Source: Cordia subcordata
Lineage: Eukaryota; Streptophyta; Magnoliopsida; Boraginales; Cordiaceae
DNA: 64,000 bases
NCBI GenBank assembly: GCA_028554755.1
Contig: JAPTOF010000020.1
Coordinates: forward strand, 4,221,001 to 4,285,000
Direction: 5' to 3'
Under the pieces are notes generated by a model. The model did not search any database. It saw nothing but the letters and a program-made list of their open reading frames with translations, and had not been told where the DNA came from. Of this stretch, positions 21,290 to 32,200 are shown piece by piece. Made by a program: the position numbers and the translations under genes. The first letter of the stretch is position 1. Every line of letters starts with the position of its first letter.

Positions 21290-21295
21290 AATAAA
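21290..21295 (+). terminator. Candidate poly(A) signal of GLOX
   Basis: AATAAA lies about 283 bases after the stop codon, downstream of a T run. It is a position-based guess. Confidence 0.4.
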
Positions 21296-21650
21296 ATCTT
21301 AGGGAGTGCCAGCCCCCTTTGTTGGTAACAAAAAGAAATTATTAACATCACTATTTTATTCATAATATTATGCTCATTTTGACTGGTCACTTAATGTAAC
21401 ACCTACATATATATTAGAAATTAGTATATCATTATGTATTAGGGGCATATGTTTTAAGATAAAGGTTAAATATGTCATTGTATTATTCTATAACATGTAC
21501 GAATATTAATATAACACCCTTTTGGGGTCTTGTGCTCAATAAACCTTCTATGTGTCATTCATTGAGATTGCAACGCATTGACAATGGGCCATGCTGAATG
21601 GACACTCCTGCTTCTTCTTGATCTTCTTTAGTTTGACATGATAGATTTAG

Positions 21651-21767
21651 AGGGTGCTTGGCTTTGCTTATTTGATGGTTATAAGCATACAAATAATAAA
21701 AAACATGTGTGTTGGTGTTTTTTCTATGCATTTATAAGTACCTAAAATAAGTAAGGCCAAACACCCT
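21651..21767. mobile_element. Short MITE with 23-bp terminal inverted repeats
   Basis: The left end AGGGTGCTTGGCTTTGCTTA matches the inverted right end AGGGTGTTTGGCCTTACTTA at most positions. Length is 117 bp. No clear target duplication, so the superfamily is left open (hAT or Tourist type). Confidence 0.65.
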
Positions 21768-22931
21768 AAAATAACTCATTTCATGAGAAAAAAAAATGGT
21801 TGAGAAATATTAAAAAAATTCTTTATCTCAATCCAAAGAATTAGTTTTTCAACATGAAATGGAGAATATAGAAAATAACTTATCATCTATTTATTTATCC
21901 TCTCACAAATTCTTAATTGCTACTTCAGCTCAATCCCTCCAACTGATGTAAGTTTCTCTTCTATCTCTTTTCTCACTACTCTCTCTTTTTGATATCTTTG
22001 TTTTACGAATGTCAAGTAAGCTAAAGAAAATTGGGATTATTTCATGTCATAAGCATGGTTGATATAAAATATATTGCATCTTAGTGGTTTATTTGAATTT
22101 ATTTATTGCTTACTAGATATTTATTCTAAAAGTTAATCATTATGTAAAAGATATATATTAGACTTTTATCGGAAACGAAGAAAATGTATGAGCTAGTTTA
22201 TGCGAGTGATATAGGCTACATTAAGGATACAAGAATAAGTGGACAGTTATTTGTAAATTTTTAGATTGTTTGGTAGGTATATAGATGTCGCTGGACCAGA
22301 CAACGATCATTAGTGTTTAATCGTAGTTATAAATTTTATATATATCAATTCTTTTGAGTGCAGGAAAAAAAAATTTTAATTGTCATGCATGAGATGAAAT
22401 TTATGCTAAATTAAAGGGCAAACGTACTTTGAACCATTCCATTTGAGATCTTTTTACCTAACAAATAAAACAGAAATACGCAATACATGCTAATTTCTTT
22501 ATGGTTATAATATAACTAAGCATAAAACAAAAATACGTAGAGCATTTTGGCATAATTTTGTTCTCTTCGTAAATGATTTTTTTTTTCTATGTAGGCCATT
22601 CTAGTATATTAAACTAGACATAGTAACTATATGAGAACTAGTGATTGCAACTCAGTTACAGATTAGATAGTAATTGGAGCTTAGTCAATAAGCCAGCTAT
22701 CCAAACCCTATTCTAGCTTGATCATTTATATCTTCTTAATACAGAGTAGTGGATTATAAGGATTTGCTCGGTCTAGCTCTTATGAAAGTTTCAAACTGTT
22801 GAATTATAAAGATTTCAACTATAAATTTTTTTTGAATTACAATTATTTAAATATAATTCAAATAAGTAGTAAATCTCGCAAATTATATCAAAGTACTTAT
22901 ACAAAATGGAAAAATTAGAAGTTATTAGAGG
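21768..22931. other. Intergenic stretch, no gene seen
   Basis: AT-rich DNA without extended open frames or repeat boundaries that I could define. Confidence 0.55.
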
Positions 22932-23059
22932 ATTTTCCTGCTGGTAGATACTCTGTTGGCAGATCTACAAGGCCCTCTCACTGGGCGTTCGCTGATGATA
23001 TCATTATCTTTGTCAATGGAAGTAGAAACTCTGATGATATAATTCATTATGTTACATAA
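22932..23059 (+). pseudogene. Scrap of a LINE (non-LTR) reverse transcriptase
   Basis: One open stretch translates as DFPAGRYSVGRS, then RPSHWAFADDIIIFVNGSRN. This matches the region around the active-site F/YADD motif of plant L1-type RTs. It runs to TAA at 23057. No other LINE domain is recognisable on either side; a T/A-rich tract follows. Confidence 0.75.
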
Positions 23060-24662
23060 TGAATCTTTGATAATAAATAATGACTCTTTTTTTTATTAAA
23101 AAAAAAAAGGGAGAATATTGGAGACGCATAGTTTCGTTGTTAAGAAATAAGAACAATCGTAAAAATCTGATCAAACAATAAACGCTATTAGTAAAGTTTA
23201 ACAAAAAAAAAATAAAAAGTATGGGCTAAATGTTGAGCAAGACGATCGCATGCTTATAGCGAATCATTAATAAATCGCGACCACAAATCTAATTTTATTT
23301 TTGAAACCGGTTTATGATGAAAAACCTCCACACTATGGTATAGATTAAACAAATCAATTAAACCAAGCATCAAAATAACTACAAAAGAATGTTTCTTCCG
23401 TAAATAGTAGTATGGTGAAAATTACAATATAAACTTTGTCCCACAAAGGAAAATTAACAATTCGAAGTCTATCATATAAGATTCCGGATACTCTTATATT
23501 TACACTAATTAATTTTAAATAAAACCTTATGATTTTTAATATGATATTAAAGTTGGTTCCTTGGTCTTGTCTTGTCTATCACACATCTGATCTTATTCAC
23601 TGTAAATTTATCCAAGTGGTAACCTATCTCTATTTAGTTCTTAATCACTCGAATCCAAGTCATACGTTAGAGAGTGTTACAATATATATTAGTTGCAGTC
23701 CAATTCCAATCATATGAAAAAATTGTATTACCATGTGTACTTTATCTCACATAGAGAAAAAAGTAAGTGTGTTACAATATATACTTTATTTTACATAGCA
23801 AAATTATACGTCACGCTAGACCCACCATATATAATATTCACGTCACTTGTGAGACGATTGTATACGTACGAACTAAACTTCAACCCAAATCACACATGAA
23901 GAGTGGAAAAGGATGCAATAATATATTCTTTGTCTAATGTAACATAGAAAATCACTAATTTTAAATTTATCATATAAAATTTTGAACTATTCCTCTTAAT
24001 ACCAATTAATTTAAAATAGACTCTGCAAGATTCTTAAGAATAACGCAATCCTTTACATTCTCTTCTATTGATTTTTTTTTATTTTTTTATAGGAAGGGGA
24101 AGGACTTCTTCCCGAGCTTTAATTTATTGATAAGAAAAGAAAAATTACATGATAAGAGGAGGACTAAGCCAAGACCTCCCATATTTCTACTCCTAAATAT
24201 AATTAACTTCAGACATGCATCTCGAAAATAAATCATTGCTGTGTTCATCATCTGAGCTGAACATATATAGAAATGCTCATACTAGCTGGGCTTTTGCCCT
24301 ATTTTCACTTTCGTGCTTTGCTCGCTTCATAAACAACACGTTCATTTTGCAGCCAGTTATACTAGCATAACTTTGGAATCTATTATCAAATTCAAGCATA
24401 GTATATTACTGATATGGCACAAATTGACGAGAAGGCCAAACCCATTAAATGAATATCTATTTTCTATTATTAATAACATTCAATCTTCCTTCTCGTTTAA
24501 TCGAAGTCCACATAAAATGAAGACACATCCATGTTAAAAGATTAAGAGGAAACGACAAGCTGAGTGCGCAAATGCATGCATTTCATGCAAATTAATTAAT
24601 TCTTTTCCTTTTGAAAGTTAGAGCAATAGTGTCCTTTTACAGGTTTGATCAAGTATAGTTTA
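23060..24662. other. Intergenic stretch, no gene seen
   Basis: AT-rich. Short open frames at 23529-23899 and 24313-24537 have no domain signature and look accidental. Confidence 0.55.
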
Positions 24663-25024
24663 GGTAACACCCTTTATATATAATGGCTAGCTTGAGTTCA
24701 GGTCACAAGTTTAAATATTTTGAATTAATTAATTAAACTCATTTGTAGCAATAGACTAGTAGTTGAGATTAATTCATTGCAAGTAGTATCATAGTCAGGT
24801 TCTAGGTGGATTTCACTTGTCAAAAATCTTATATTGTGGTTCTATGTTGTTTTGCATGACGAGGACATCACGTCTTTAAGAGAAAGTCTGTAGCACTCCT
24901 CTGACATTATTCAACTTATAATGATTTAAGTTCGTTACTACTGTCATTATAGAGTTAAACATTTTACCAGTTATTTAGAATTATTTGTAGAGGGCAAACT
25001 AGTAGTTATGCTTGAATTATTTCA
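24663..25024 (+). mobile_element. TRIM, copy 2 (diverged relative of 3124-3546)
   Basis: The layout is the same as copy 1. A degenerate left repeat (24663-24781) is followed by GTAGTATCATAGTCAGG in the primer-site position. Next comes an internal block with GTGGTTCTATG and GACGAGGACATCACGTCTTTA (copy 1 has ACGAGGACATCGTGTCTTTA). The right repeat is TGTAGCACTCC... (24889-25024) with the shared CTACTGTCATTA. The flanks GTTTA and ATTTA differ by one base. The edges are approximate. Confidence 0.65.
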
Positions 25025-25382
25025 ATTTACTTTTGTGGAATTGGTCTATAGGAGACATTTGAAAATCCACCCCTACTAAGTTGGTATGTAGAAGATATTT
25101 GAAAATTTATCTCTTGCTAATAAGTAGCAACCAGAAAACATTTGAAAATTTATCTCTCACTAACAAGTAGCAACCAGAAAATAAGGTTAACAAAAAAAAA
25201 ATCCCTCTTACCATATCTAAATTAATTTTTTTTTAACTTGTTACAATTTGATAACCCATTTCCAATTAAATTTCAAGAAATAAAAGTCTCCTTTAAAGTT
25301 GATTTACACGTGTCCCATTCTTGTTTTCTTTTTTGATATGTGAAGACATGTCTCATTCTTTCAAATCGTAAACAAGGTCGGC

Positions 25383-25411
25383 CTCTCTCTCTCTCTCTCT
25401 CTCTCTCTCTT
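25383..25411. repeat. (CT)n microsatellite
   Basis: About 14 CT units, 170 bp to the left of the SINE. Confidence 0.95.
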
Positions 25412-25582
25412 CAGTGGTGGGCTAAGCAAAACAACAAATATTAACAATTAATCAAAACCCTGATAGCACCCTTAACTCATGTCGTACGTACTTTCATTTG
25501 GCCAACACCAAACTAATTACATGTACTTCATCACTAATTAAATACAACACCTGTAAATATATACCTCATAGTGATGTTATTT

Positions 25583-25867
25583 CTCGGCTTTCGTTTCTTT
25601 CAAAAGGGTTAACCAAAGGAGAACCCCTTTCCCACCTGGCCAGAGGCCCCTTAACCAGGCGGGAGGTAAATCGAGGGATGTGCGTGAGTGGCAGCCCGAC
25701 CAGGGAGAGGACCAACGGGCGTGGAAATCCAGCAACAGCCCCCGCAATATTTCAGCGGAGTACTGCCGCCACACGGACTCGATCCCGCGTTGTCAGGGTG
25801 TCTTCACCCTAATCACCTGGCCACTTACCAACTCACCTATGCCCCTGGGGGCTCGGCTTTCGTTTCT
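25583..25867 (-). mobile_element. tRNA-derived SINE with perfect 16-bp target duplication
   Basis: CTCGGCTTTCGTTTCT occurs at 25583-25598 and again at 25852-25867. The 253 bp between are far richer in G+C than the surroundings. On the minus strand the 5' end reads CCCCCAGGGGCATAGGTGAG. A box-A-like TGAGTTGGTAAGTGG is followed about 45 bases later by a box-B-like GGATCGAGTCC, the internal RNA polymerase III promoter of tRNA-derived SINEs. The 3' end on that strand is GGTTAACCCTTTTGAAA. It encodes no protein and depends on LINE machinery. The perfect target duplication suggests a fairly recent insertion. Overlapping open frames are accidental. Confidence 0.85.
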
Positions 25868-26534
25868 GATTTCACAATATGTGGTTTTCGATTTTGTATT
25901 TAGCTCTGTCCCCTTGCTGCTATGGTTTTGTCTTGGGGAAAATGATAAATCTTGAGGATGATTCTTATTAATTCTGGACAACTTAGTAATGATACGCATG
26001 TTTCATGCTCACTTAAGTTGTAGACATGCTACTCTTTTTGTTTGTAAACATATTACTATTTCTAGTTTTGAACGTTACAATACTGATACGCATGACCCAT
26101 GCAGACTTAAGCTCCACAACACATATTTTGTTTATATTAGCTTCCATGTGGCTTAAACTCGCAATCCAAAACTTAATTTGAGGCTCAAGTTCAAGATGTC
26201 CTAATTGTTGATATATTAATTGGGTGATAACTAATCATTAGAAAGTTAAATCTATTAAACGTTTAACTTAATTATTTATTAATTATCTTCGACATAGACA
26301 ATTTGAAGTAAAGGTTTTTTTATTCTATTAAGTCTAGCCAACTAGCCTCTGGGATGATATTAGATTATCAAAATATTTTAAACTATCGGAAAAAACAATT
26401 TTAACAATTTATATATTATTTGAACAGTAACGGGTCTAACATTTGAAAGATAAACCATGAGGATAATCAGTATACTACAGTAGGAATGTTCGTTAAACAA
26501 GGGACAGACACAAAATTTTTGCTCAGTGGAGATT
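25868..26534. other. Intergenic stretch, no gene seen
   Basis: No open frame or repeat recognised between the SINE and the CACTA-like element. Confidence 0.5.
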
Positions 26535-26537
26535 AGA

Positions 26538-27671
26538 CACTACAAGAAATGATACTAGTAATTACGTATATTTTAATTTCTAGTTACATTTAAAAGTGTA
26601 ATTAAAAAAAAATGATGCACTTGCTATAAGTGCAACTAATATTGATGCAATAAAAATTATCACTACACTTAAAATGTATCTAATATTTGCTATATTTGAA
26701 AGTGTAACTAATATTAGTTACACTTTCAAATGTAACTAAAATTTACTACACTTTCAATACATACACAATCAAAATTCTTGTATCTTAAGAACTCTAATTA
26801 AAATAAAATAGTTTAATGTGTAAACACAAAGAAAAGTTAAAATTAAAATTAGGATAGAACTTGAACAGTAATGATTAAATTTGTATAAAAGTTGGATTAA
26901 GAACAACCAATAAAAAGAGTTTTGCCTCAATTGGTTTTGTAGACAATATAGTATTCAACATTATCAAATCTATGAGACAAAACACATACTATAAGCTAAG
27001 CAAATGTCACTTGTACTTACCAATTATCTAGTTACACTTCTTAGATGGTTCATATATAAAAAAATTATACAAAGATATTTTGTTACACTTTAAAGTGTAA
27101 CCAGTTCAAAATATTTCCTTAAAGAAATGTTGTAGTGGAAGTGTAAGTAAAATAGTTACATTTTGCTAAGCAAATGTCACTTGTACTTACCAATTATCTA
27201 GTTACACTTAGAAGTGTAACTAAATTAGCTGGTTGGTATATAAAAAAATTATACGAAGATATGTTTGTTACACTTTAAAATATAACTAGTTCAAAATATT
27301 TCTTTAAAGAAATGTTGTAGTGGAAGTGTAAATAAAATAGTTACACTTGAAAGTGTAACAAAAATAGTTACACTTGAAGGTATAGCAAAATAATTGTTAT
27401 ATAAAAAATTATACAAAAATATTTTGTTACACTTGAAAGTGTAACTATTTCTCTACACTTGTTTCAACCGTAATGAAAAAAAATGTAATTACTAGTTTAA
27501 AATATTGTGGTGAGAAATATATACTTCAGTGCTCATATATAATATATACCAGACAAATACACATATTTTCAAAAAAATATAATTCTAACACACTCCTTAA
27601 CAGTTCCATTCTAAACATGGAATGTGCGCGCGCGCGTGTGGTGTCAAGACTAAATATGCAATGTTGTAGTG
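26538..27671. mobile_element. CACTA-like non-autonomous transposon
   Basis: The left end is CACTACAAGAAATG, the standard CACTA terminus. The right end candidate is CAATGTTGTAGTG (inverted CACTACAACATTG). The flanks are AGA on both sides (26535-26537, 27672-27674), the 3-bp duplication of the superfamily. Inside are many AAGTGTAACTA-type motifs in both orientations, like the subterminal binding repeats of Spm/CACTA elements. A 170-bp unit starting AAGCAAATGTCACTTG is tandemly repeated (26998-27167, 27168-27337). Extra CACTAC-like ends inside (27132, 27320) make the right boundary less certain. No transposase. Confidence 0.68.
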
Positions 27672-27959
27672 AGAAATATGTGCACCGGTTGCACTGGTAG
27701 CGTCAATTCTGATTCCCGACAAATTAAGTTGCACAGCAAAATATAGATATATCTGCATATTATTCAAAAACTGTCAGAGTGCAACAGAGATGACTGATGA
27801 TCTGATAAACTCTGCAGAAGGAGTATGGAATGCTGTTCATATTATATCCCCAACCCACTCAAGGACAACGAAATAAGTTTTTGCGATAAAAAAAATTCAG
27901 TTGGCAGAGTCTAATTACTGTGTAACTCAACCACCAATTAGCAAATCTTGAGTGCACAA

Positions 27960-28090
27960 CATATCCTTTATAGCACCAGTTAAGTCAAGAGCATTCAACT
28001 CAAAGCAGGAAACTGGATTCAAACTTGAGTCATGAGTTACGTCCGTCTCTAACTATTACCGTTAAGACATCCCTTGGGGGACAAGGACGA
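27960..28090 (-). mobile_element. Probable remnant of a second tRNA-derived SINE
   Basis: On the minus strand CCCCCAAGGGATGTCTTAACGG is followed by GTTTGAATCC about 50 bases later, resembling box A and box B of tRNA-derived SINEs. The 3' boundary and target duplication were not found, so this is tentative. Confidence 0.4.
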
Positions 28091-29130
28091 AAGAATAATA
28101 TTGGTCTTTGAAGTTCATATATGAGTGACATTTCTGATCTGGTTCTGTCATCGTCATTCTTCAAGGCAAAAAATGTCTAAGGTGGACACCTGTTTAATTT
28201 TTTGTCTTGCTTTGAGCTTTATATTAATGGACTTGGCACCAATTATATCATCAGTTGGGTAGTCGTCTGCTTAAGTGGTTAAGTGGCTATAAGAGTCTTG
28301 TCTGTGATCACTGTTCTTCTTTTCCAGGATTGAACTTATTGCCAAATTAAATGGGTTGGCTTTAGAAGTCTTGATTGTGATCATTATTCTTCGACTGCAG
28401 TAGCTCAGTGCAATTACTGTTGTATAATATATTCTACTTACGAACTATATATAATTTAAAAAAAAAACCATTGTTACAATATATGTTTGCCTCAGAAAAA
28501 AAAAATTAAGTTTTAAGTTTGCTATATAAAGTCTTAAACAACTAATCTTAGTACTAATTAGTTTTAAAATAAAATTCCGTGATATTGCCTAACAATTTAC
28601 GTACCTTCATTTTTTATTCAAACTTGTGGGGAAAACGTATGGAGAAGAGAGGATTCTTTACGTCATTCTTTAAGAAGTACATGCATTGCATGCCCAGCCT
28701 TATACAACCGTATGTCCAAATACAATTGCAAAGCAGAAGGTGTCCATGGCCATATTAACTATCACCAAGTCAAGAACGAAATTAATGCTTACGAATATGT
28801 CCAACTAAGAGTAATGCCGAGGGTGTTACTTGTCGCGTATATACATTATTATATATATATATATATATGCACACACGCATAAGAAATTTTGATTGTTTTA
28901 ATTCATCAAATAACAAAATGGAGGCGCATTTCTTATTCACGCATGCATTACCCTGAAAACCAGTAATCTTGGTTATATTTCTTTCAGAAAAACTAACAGC
29001 GCTGTCATTTTCAGGGCCCAGTTTGATTCTAAGCGTGAAAATTGAGGTGCTTGAATGTTACAAAATAAGACTTAATTAAAGGGACCCAAATGAAAATTAC
29101 ATCAAAAAATTGCAAAAACAAAGGCATATA
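28091..29130. other. Intergenic stretch, no gene seen
   Basis: AT-rich with an AT/GC-alternating microsatellite at about 28848-28878. It includes the distal promoter of the WAT1-related gene. Confidence 0.5.
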
Positions 29131-29136
29131 TAGACC

Positions 29137-29144
29137 TATATAAG
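29137..29144 (+). promoter_or_regulatory. TATA box of the WAT1-related gene
   Basis: TATATAAG lies 105 bases before the start codon, implying a leader of roughly 75 bases. Confidence 0.6.
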
Positions 29145-29248
29145 CCAGCTAGTAGCCATGAACAACACTTATAAGGCTCCACATAGAGCATTATCTCTCT
29201 CCAAATATTCAAGTATAAGCTCCTTCCCGTTTGCATGAAAACAAAACC

Positions 29249-32200
29249 ATGGAGCGCAACATGAAGCTTTTACGACGCTGTTGGACAACCATGGCGAGCA
29301 ATAACCATTACTACGCGATGATATTAATACAATTTGCATATGCAGGCATGTCTTTGCTGTCCAAAGCAGCCATAACCCAAGGCATGAATCCTTATGTCTT
29401 CGTTGTTTATCGACAAGCACTTGCCACCGCAGCTTTAGCTCCTTTTGCATTCTTTACCGAGAGGTTAATTTTCTTAACGTTATAACGTTACAAGACAATT
29501 AAAATACGTAAATATACATATGCATGGTACGTTTTTATTATTGAAATAGTTCAACTCTGCAGGGTAGAGTCCACGGCATTATCGTATTCCCTACTTTGCA
29601 AGACATTTTTGGCTTCTCTTTGCGGGTATAGTTGTTTTTTTACCTTCTTTATCATCATCATTAATGCTAACTTGCACTACTTTATGACTTAATCAGATGG
29701 CGTTGTTCCTTTCTTTTTTAAGGATCACAATGAGCTTAAATCTTTACTACATTGCGCTACATTATGTGTCGGCAACATTTGCTACGGCCTTCTCCAATAT
29801 TGGCCCCGCCATTACCTTCCTACTTGCTGTTTGCTTGAGGTAAATTTGAAATGTATAAGATTTTCTCCATAATTATTTTCTCCAGTGTATAATTTATCTT
29901 ATGTACAAAACCGCCACAGTATATTGACCTTAAAAATTGAATGAGCGATTACACGAGAGTACTTGTGATTAAAGGTCTCAAATTGAATCAAAACCGCCAT
30001 GGTCACGATGTACTGTTAAACCATAAAATTCATTATTTTGTGTTCTAGAGAATTTTAAAGCATTTGATGTGGCATTTGGAATTTTCAGGATAGAGAAGAT
30101 TTCCTTAAGAGAAAAGCATGGATTGGTCAAGCTACTTGGTTCAGCAATTGGTCTTTCTGGAGCTCTGATATTTACTTTCGTCAAAGGACCTCCAATGCAT
30201 CCAACCATCCGACAAGATATTGCACACCAATCACCAGCAAGAGTTTATTCAAAAGCAGACTGGATAAAGGGTTCTTTTATCTTGCTCTTGTGCAACTTGT
30301 CTTGGTCTGTGTGGCTCATCATGCAGGTGCCCATTTCGACAAAAATAATGCTTTATGTCATCCGAGTATACATTAAAATTTATACATTTCGCTACTCTTT
30401 TTTTTTTTTAGAGTACGAATTGTTATTCAATTCGGCTAATATAACAATTTATATTCATTTATTAGTGCTTAATTATGAATATTGTTATCTTATATTACGT
30501 TTATCTGTGCCGCATTAGGGTCCCATTATTAAGCAATATCCAGCAAAGCTACGACTTACAACACTGCAATGCTTCTTCAGCAGCGTGCAGTCGGCAATTT
30601 GGGCAATTGCCCACGACAGAAACATGGCGTCGTGGAAACTTGGATGGAATGTTAATCTCATTTCTGTGGTTTATTGTGTATGCTTTCTTTCCTAATTTCA
30701 CTTTCTCATATTTTTGCAAGAAACATTACAGCTTCTTCAGAAGAGAGAGGAGGAGGAGGAGGGGGGGGGGGGGGGGCGGCGAATTGATCACCTTAGGCTA
30801 AGTAGTAAGATTGAAACTAGGAAGAAAAGGAGATAAAACCTAGATAATTTATATTTTCTTTCCAATCCATGTTTTCTTTTCTTTTTTTTCTTTTTCTTTG
30901 AATAAGAGAATTAATGATGAGCAGCCCAAGAACAAAGAAAAATGGATCAAGAATTTTGTTTCAATAATTGGGATTATACTCTAATGTTAATTACACTAGC
31001 ACAAAGGTAAATTTGCCTTAAACCTAAATGTAGTGCAACATAACACGAATTGAGAATTGCAACATATAAATAATTGGACGAAGAATCACATATGTCAATG
31101 TAAATAAATATACAATTAGATCGAGTCTAGAATTTAAAATTTGAGATTACATTAATTATTCTGCTGAAATCATTAGCCCGACAAACAAATACTCATAATA
31201 CAATACTAAAAATACAAGAATATATATATATATATATATATAATATACTACTTCAATAATTAGATAATATATAGAGACGAAGAATTATGTAAGTAATCAT
31301 ATTAAAAGCTCTAATGAAAATAGACACTGCCACGAAGTTAAAAACACTAACAAAATAAATGATTCTATACGCGTAATAAGGCAAGGTGGGGCACTATAAT
31401 TTTGGTTTTAAAAATTATGGACCAAACCGCATGTTTCAGGGGTGCATTCCGTGAACCCATTTTTTTTATATTTATTTTTGGTTTGTCCATGTTTTAATTA
31501 ACTCTTTGTTTGCCGTCTATTTTTAAATTTTTTTTCCTTGCTTTGATCCTTACGTTTTCTGATATTCCAGCCAATTTTTCCTCTTTTTTCCCCTCAAATT
31601 ATATTCAATTATGATTTCTCGAATATAAGTTTTTTTTGTTTTGTGTTGAATTTAATTGTTGCAATTTTTGCGGCAACTCTAATGATTATCACATTGATGG
31701 GAATGATTTATGAGTTCACATAAGAAAATCACTAAAGATTTCATAGAGTTTGCAATTCTCCATTTCATTACCCAAGATGGTGAAAATGTCACTAATGAGG
31801 TGTGTACCATAAAAAGAATCGTGGTAAAGCCTTATCTTCAAAAAAATTTCTGGTAAATTATTAGTTGATTGCTTTATCCATATAATTTAATTAGTGATTT
31901 GGCATCGTGCAATCATCCAACAGAATTAAATAGGTTAATGTGGATAATATGGGTCATTTATGAAGATCATGATTGCAGGTGGAGCCATTTAATTTGACTT
32001 ACTGGATTATGTTCTGAAAATGTACACTCGTCTTCCATGATGCTCTCTGTCTTTCTTTCTTCTTTTGGATCATTTTCCAAAATGCTATCCTCATCATAGC
32101 ACATTTAATTTCTTGAGGTCACTGATACGGGGTGGAAGATATAGCACTACATAAAATTTAGGGACGAAAAACGTCTGTCACCAAATCACTTGTTACCAAA

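Noticed and set aside
25770..25851. A tRNA gene suggested by box A/B-like sequences
   Set aside because: No cloverleaf could be drawn, the B box is followed by unrelated sequence, and the unit is bounded by a SINE-type target duplication.
25498..25999. Several overlapping open frames of 65-104 codons on both strands
   Set aside because: They arise from the G+C-rich SINE body, which lacks stops by composition; no protein family signal.
26998..27440. CRISPR-like array of spaced AAGTGTAAC repeats
   Set aside because: Repeats are short, occur in both orientations with irregular spacing in plant DNA, and are explained as CACTA subterminal motifs.
29158..29238. Upstream open frame before the WAT1-related start
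   Set aside because: Its ATG lies only about 15 bases after the TATA box, so it is probably not in the transcript.
30360..30801. Open frames 30069-30518 and 30475-30801 as separate genes
   Set aside because: They are exons 4 and 5 of the WAT1-related gene read through into introns; splice sites and frame fit the transporter.
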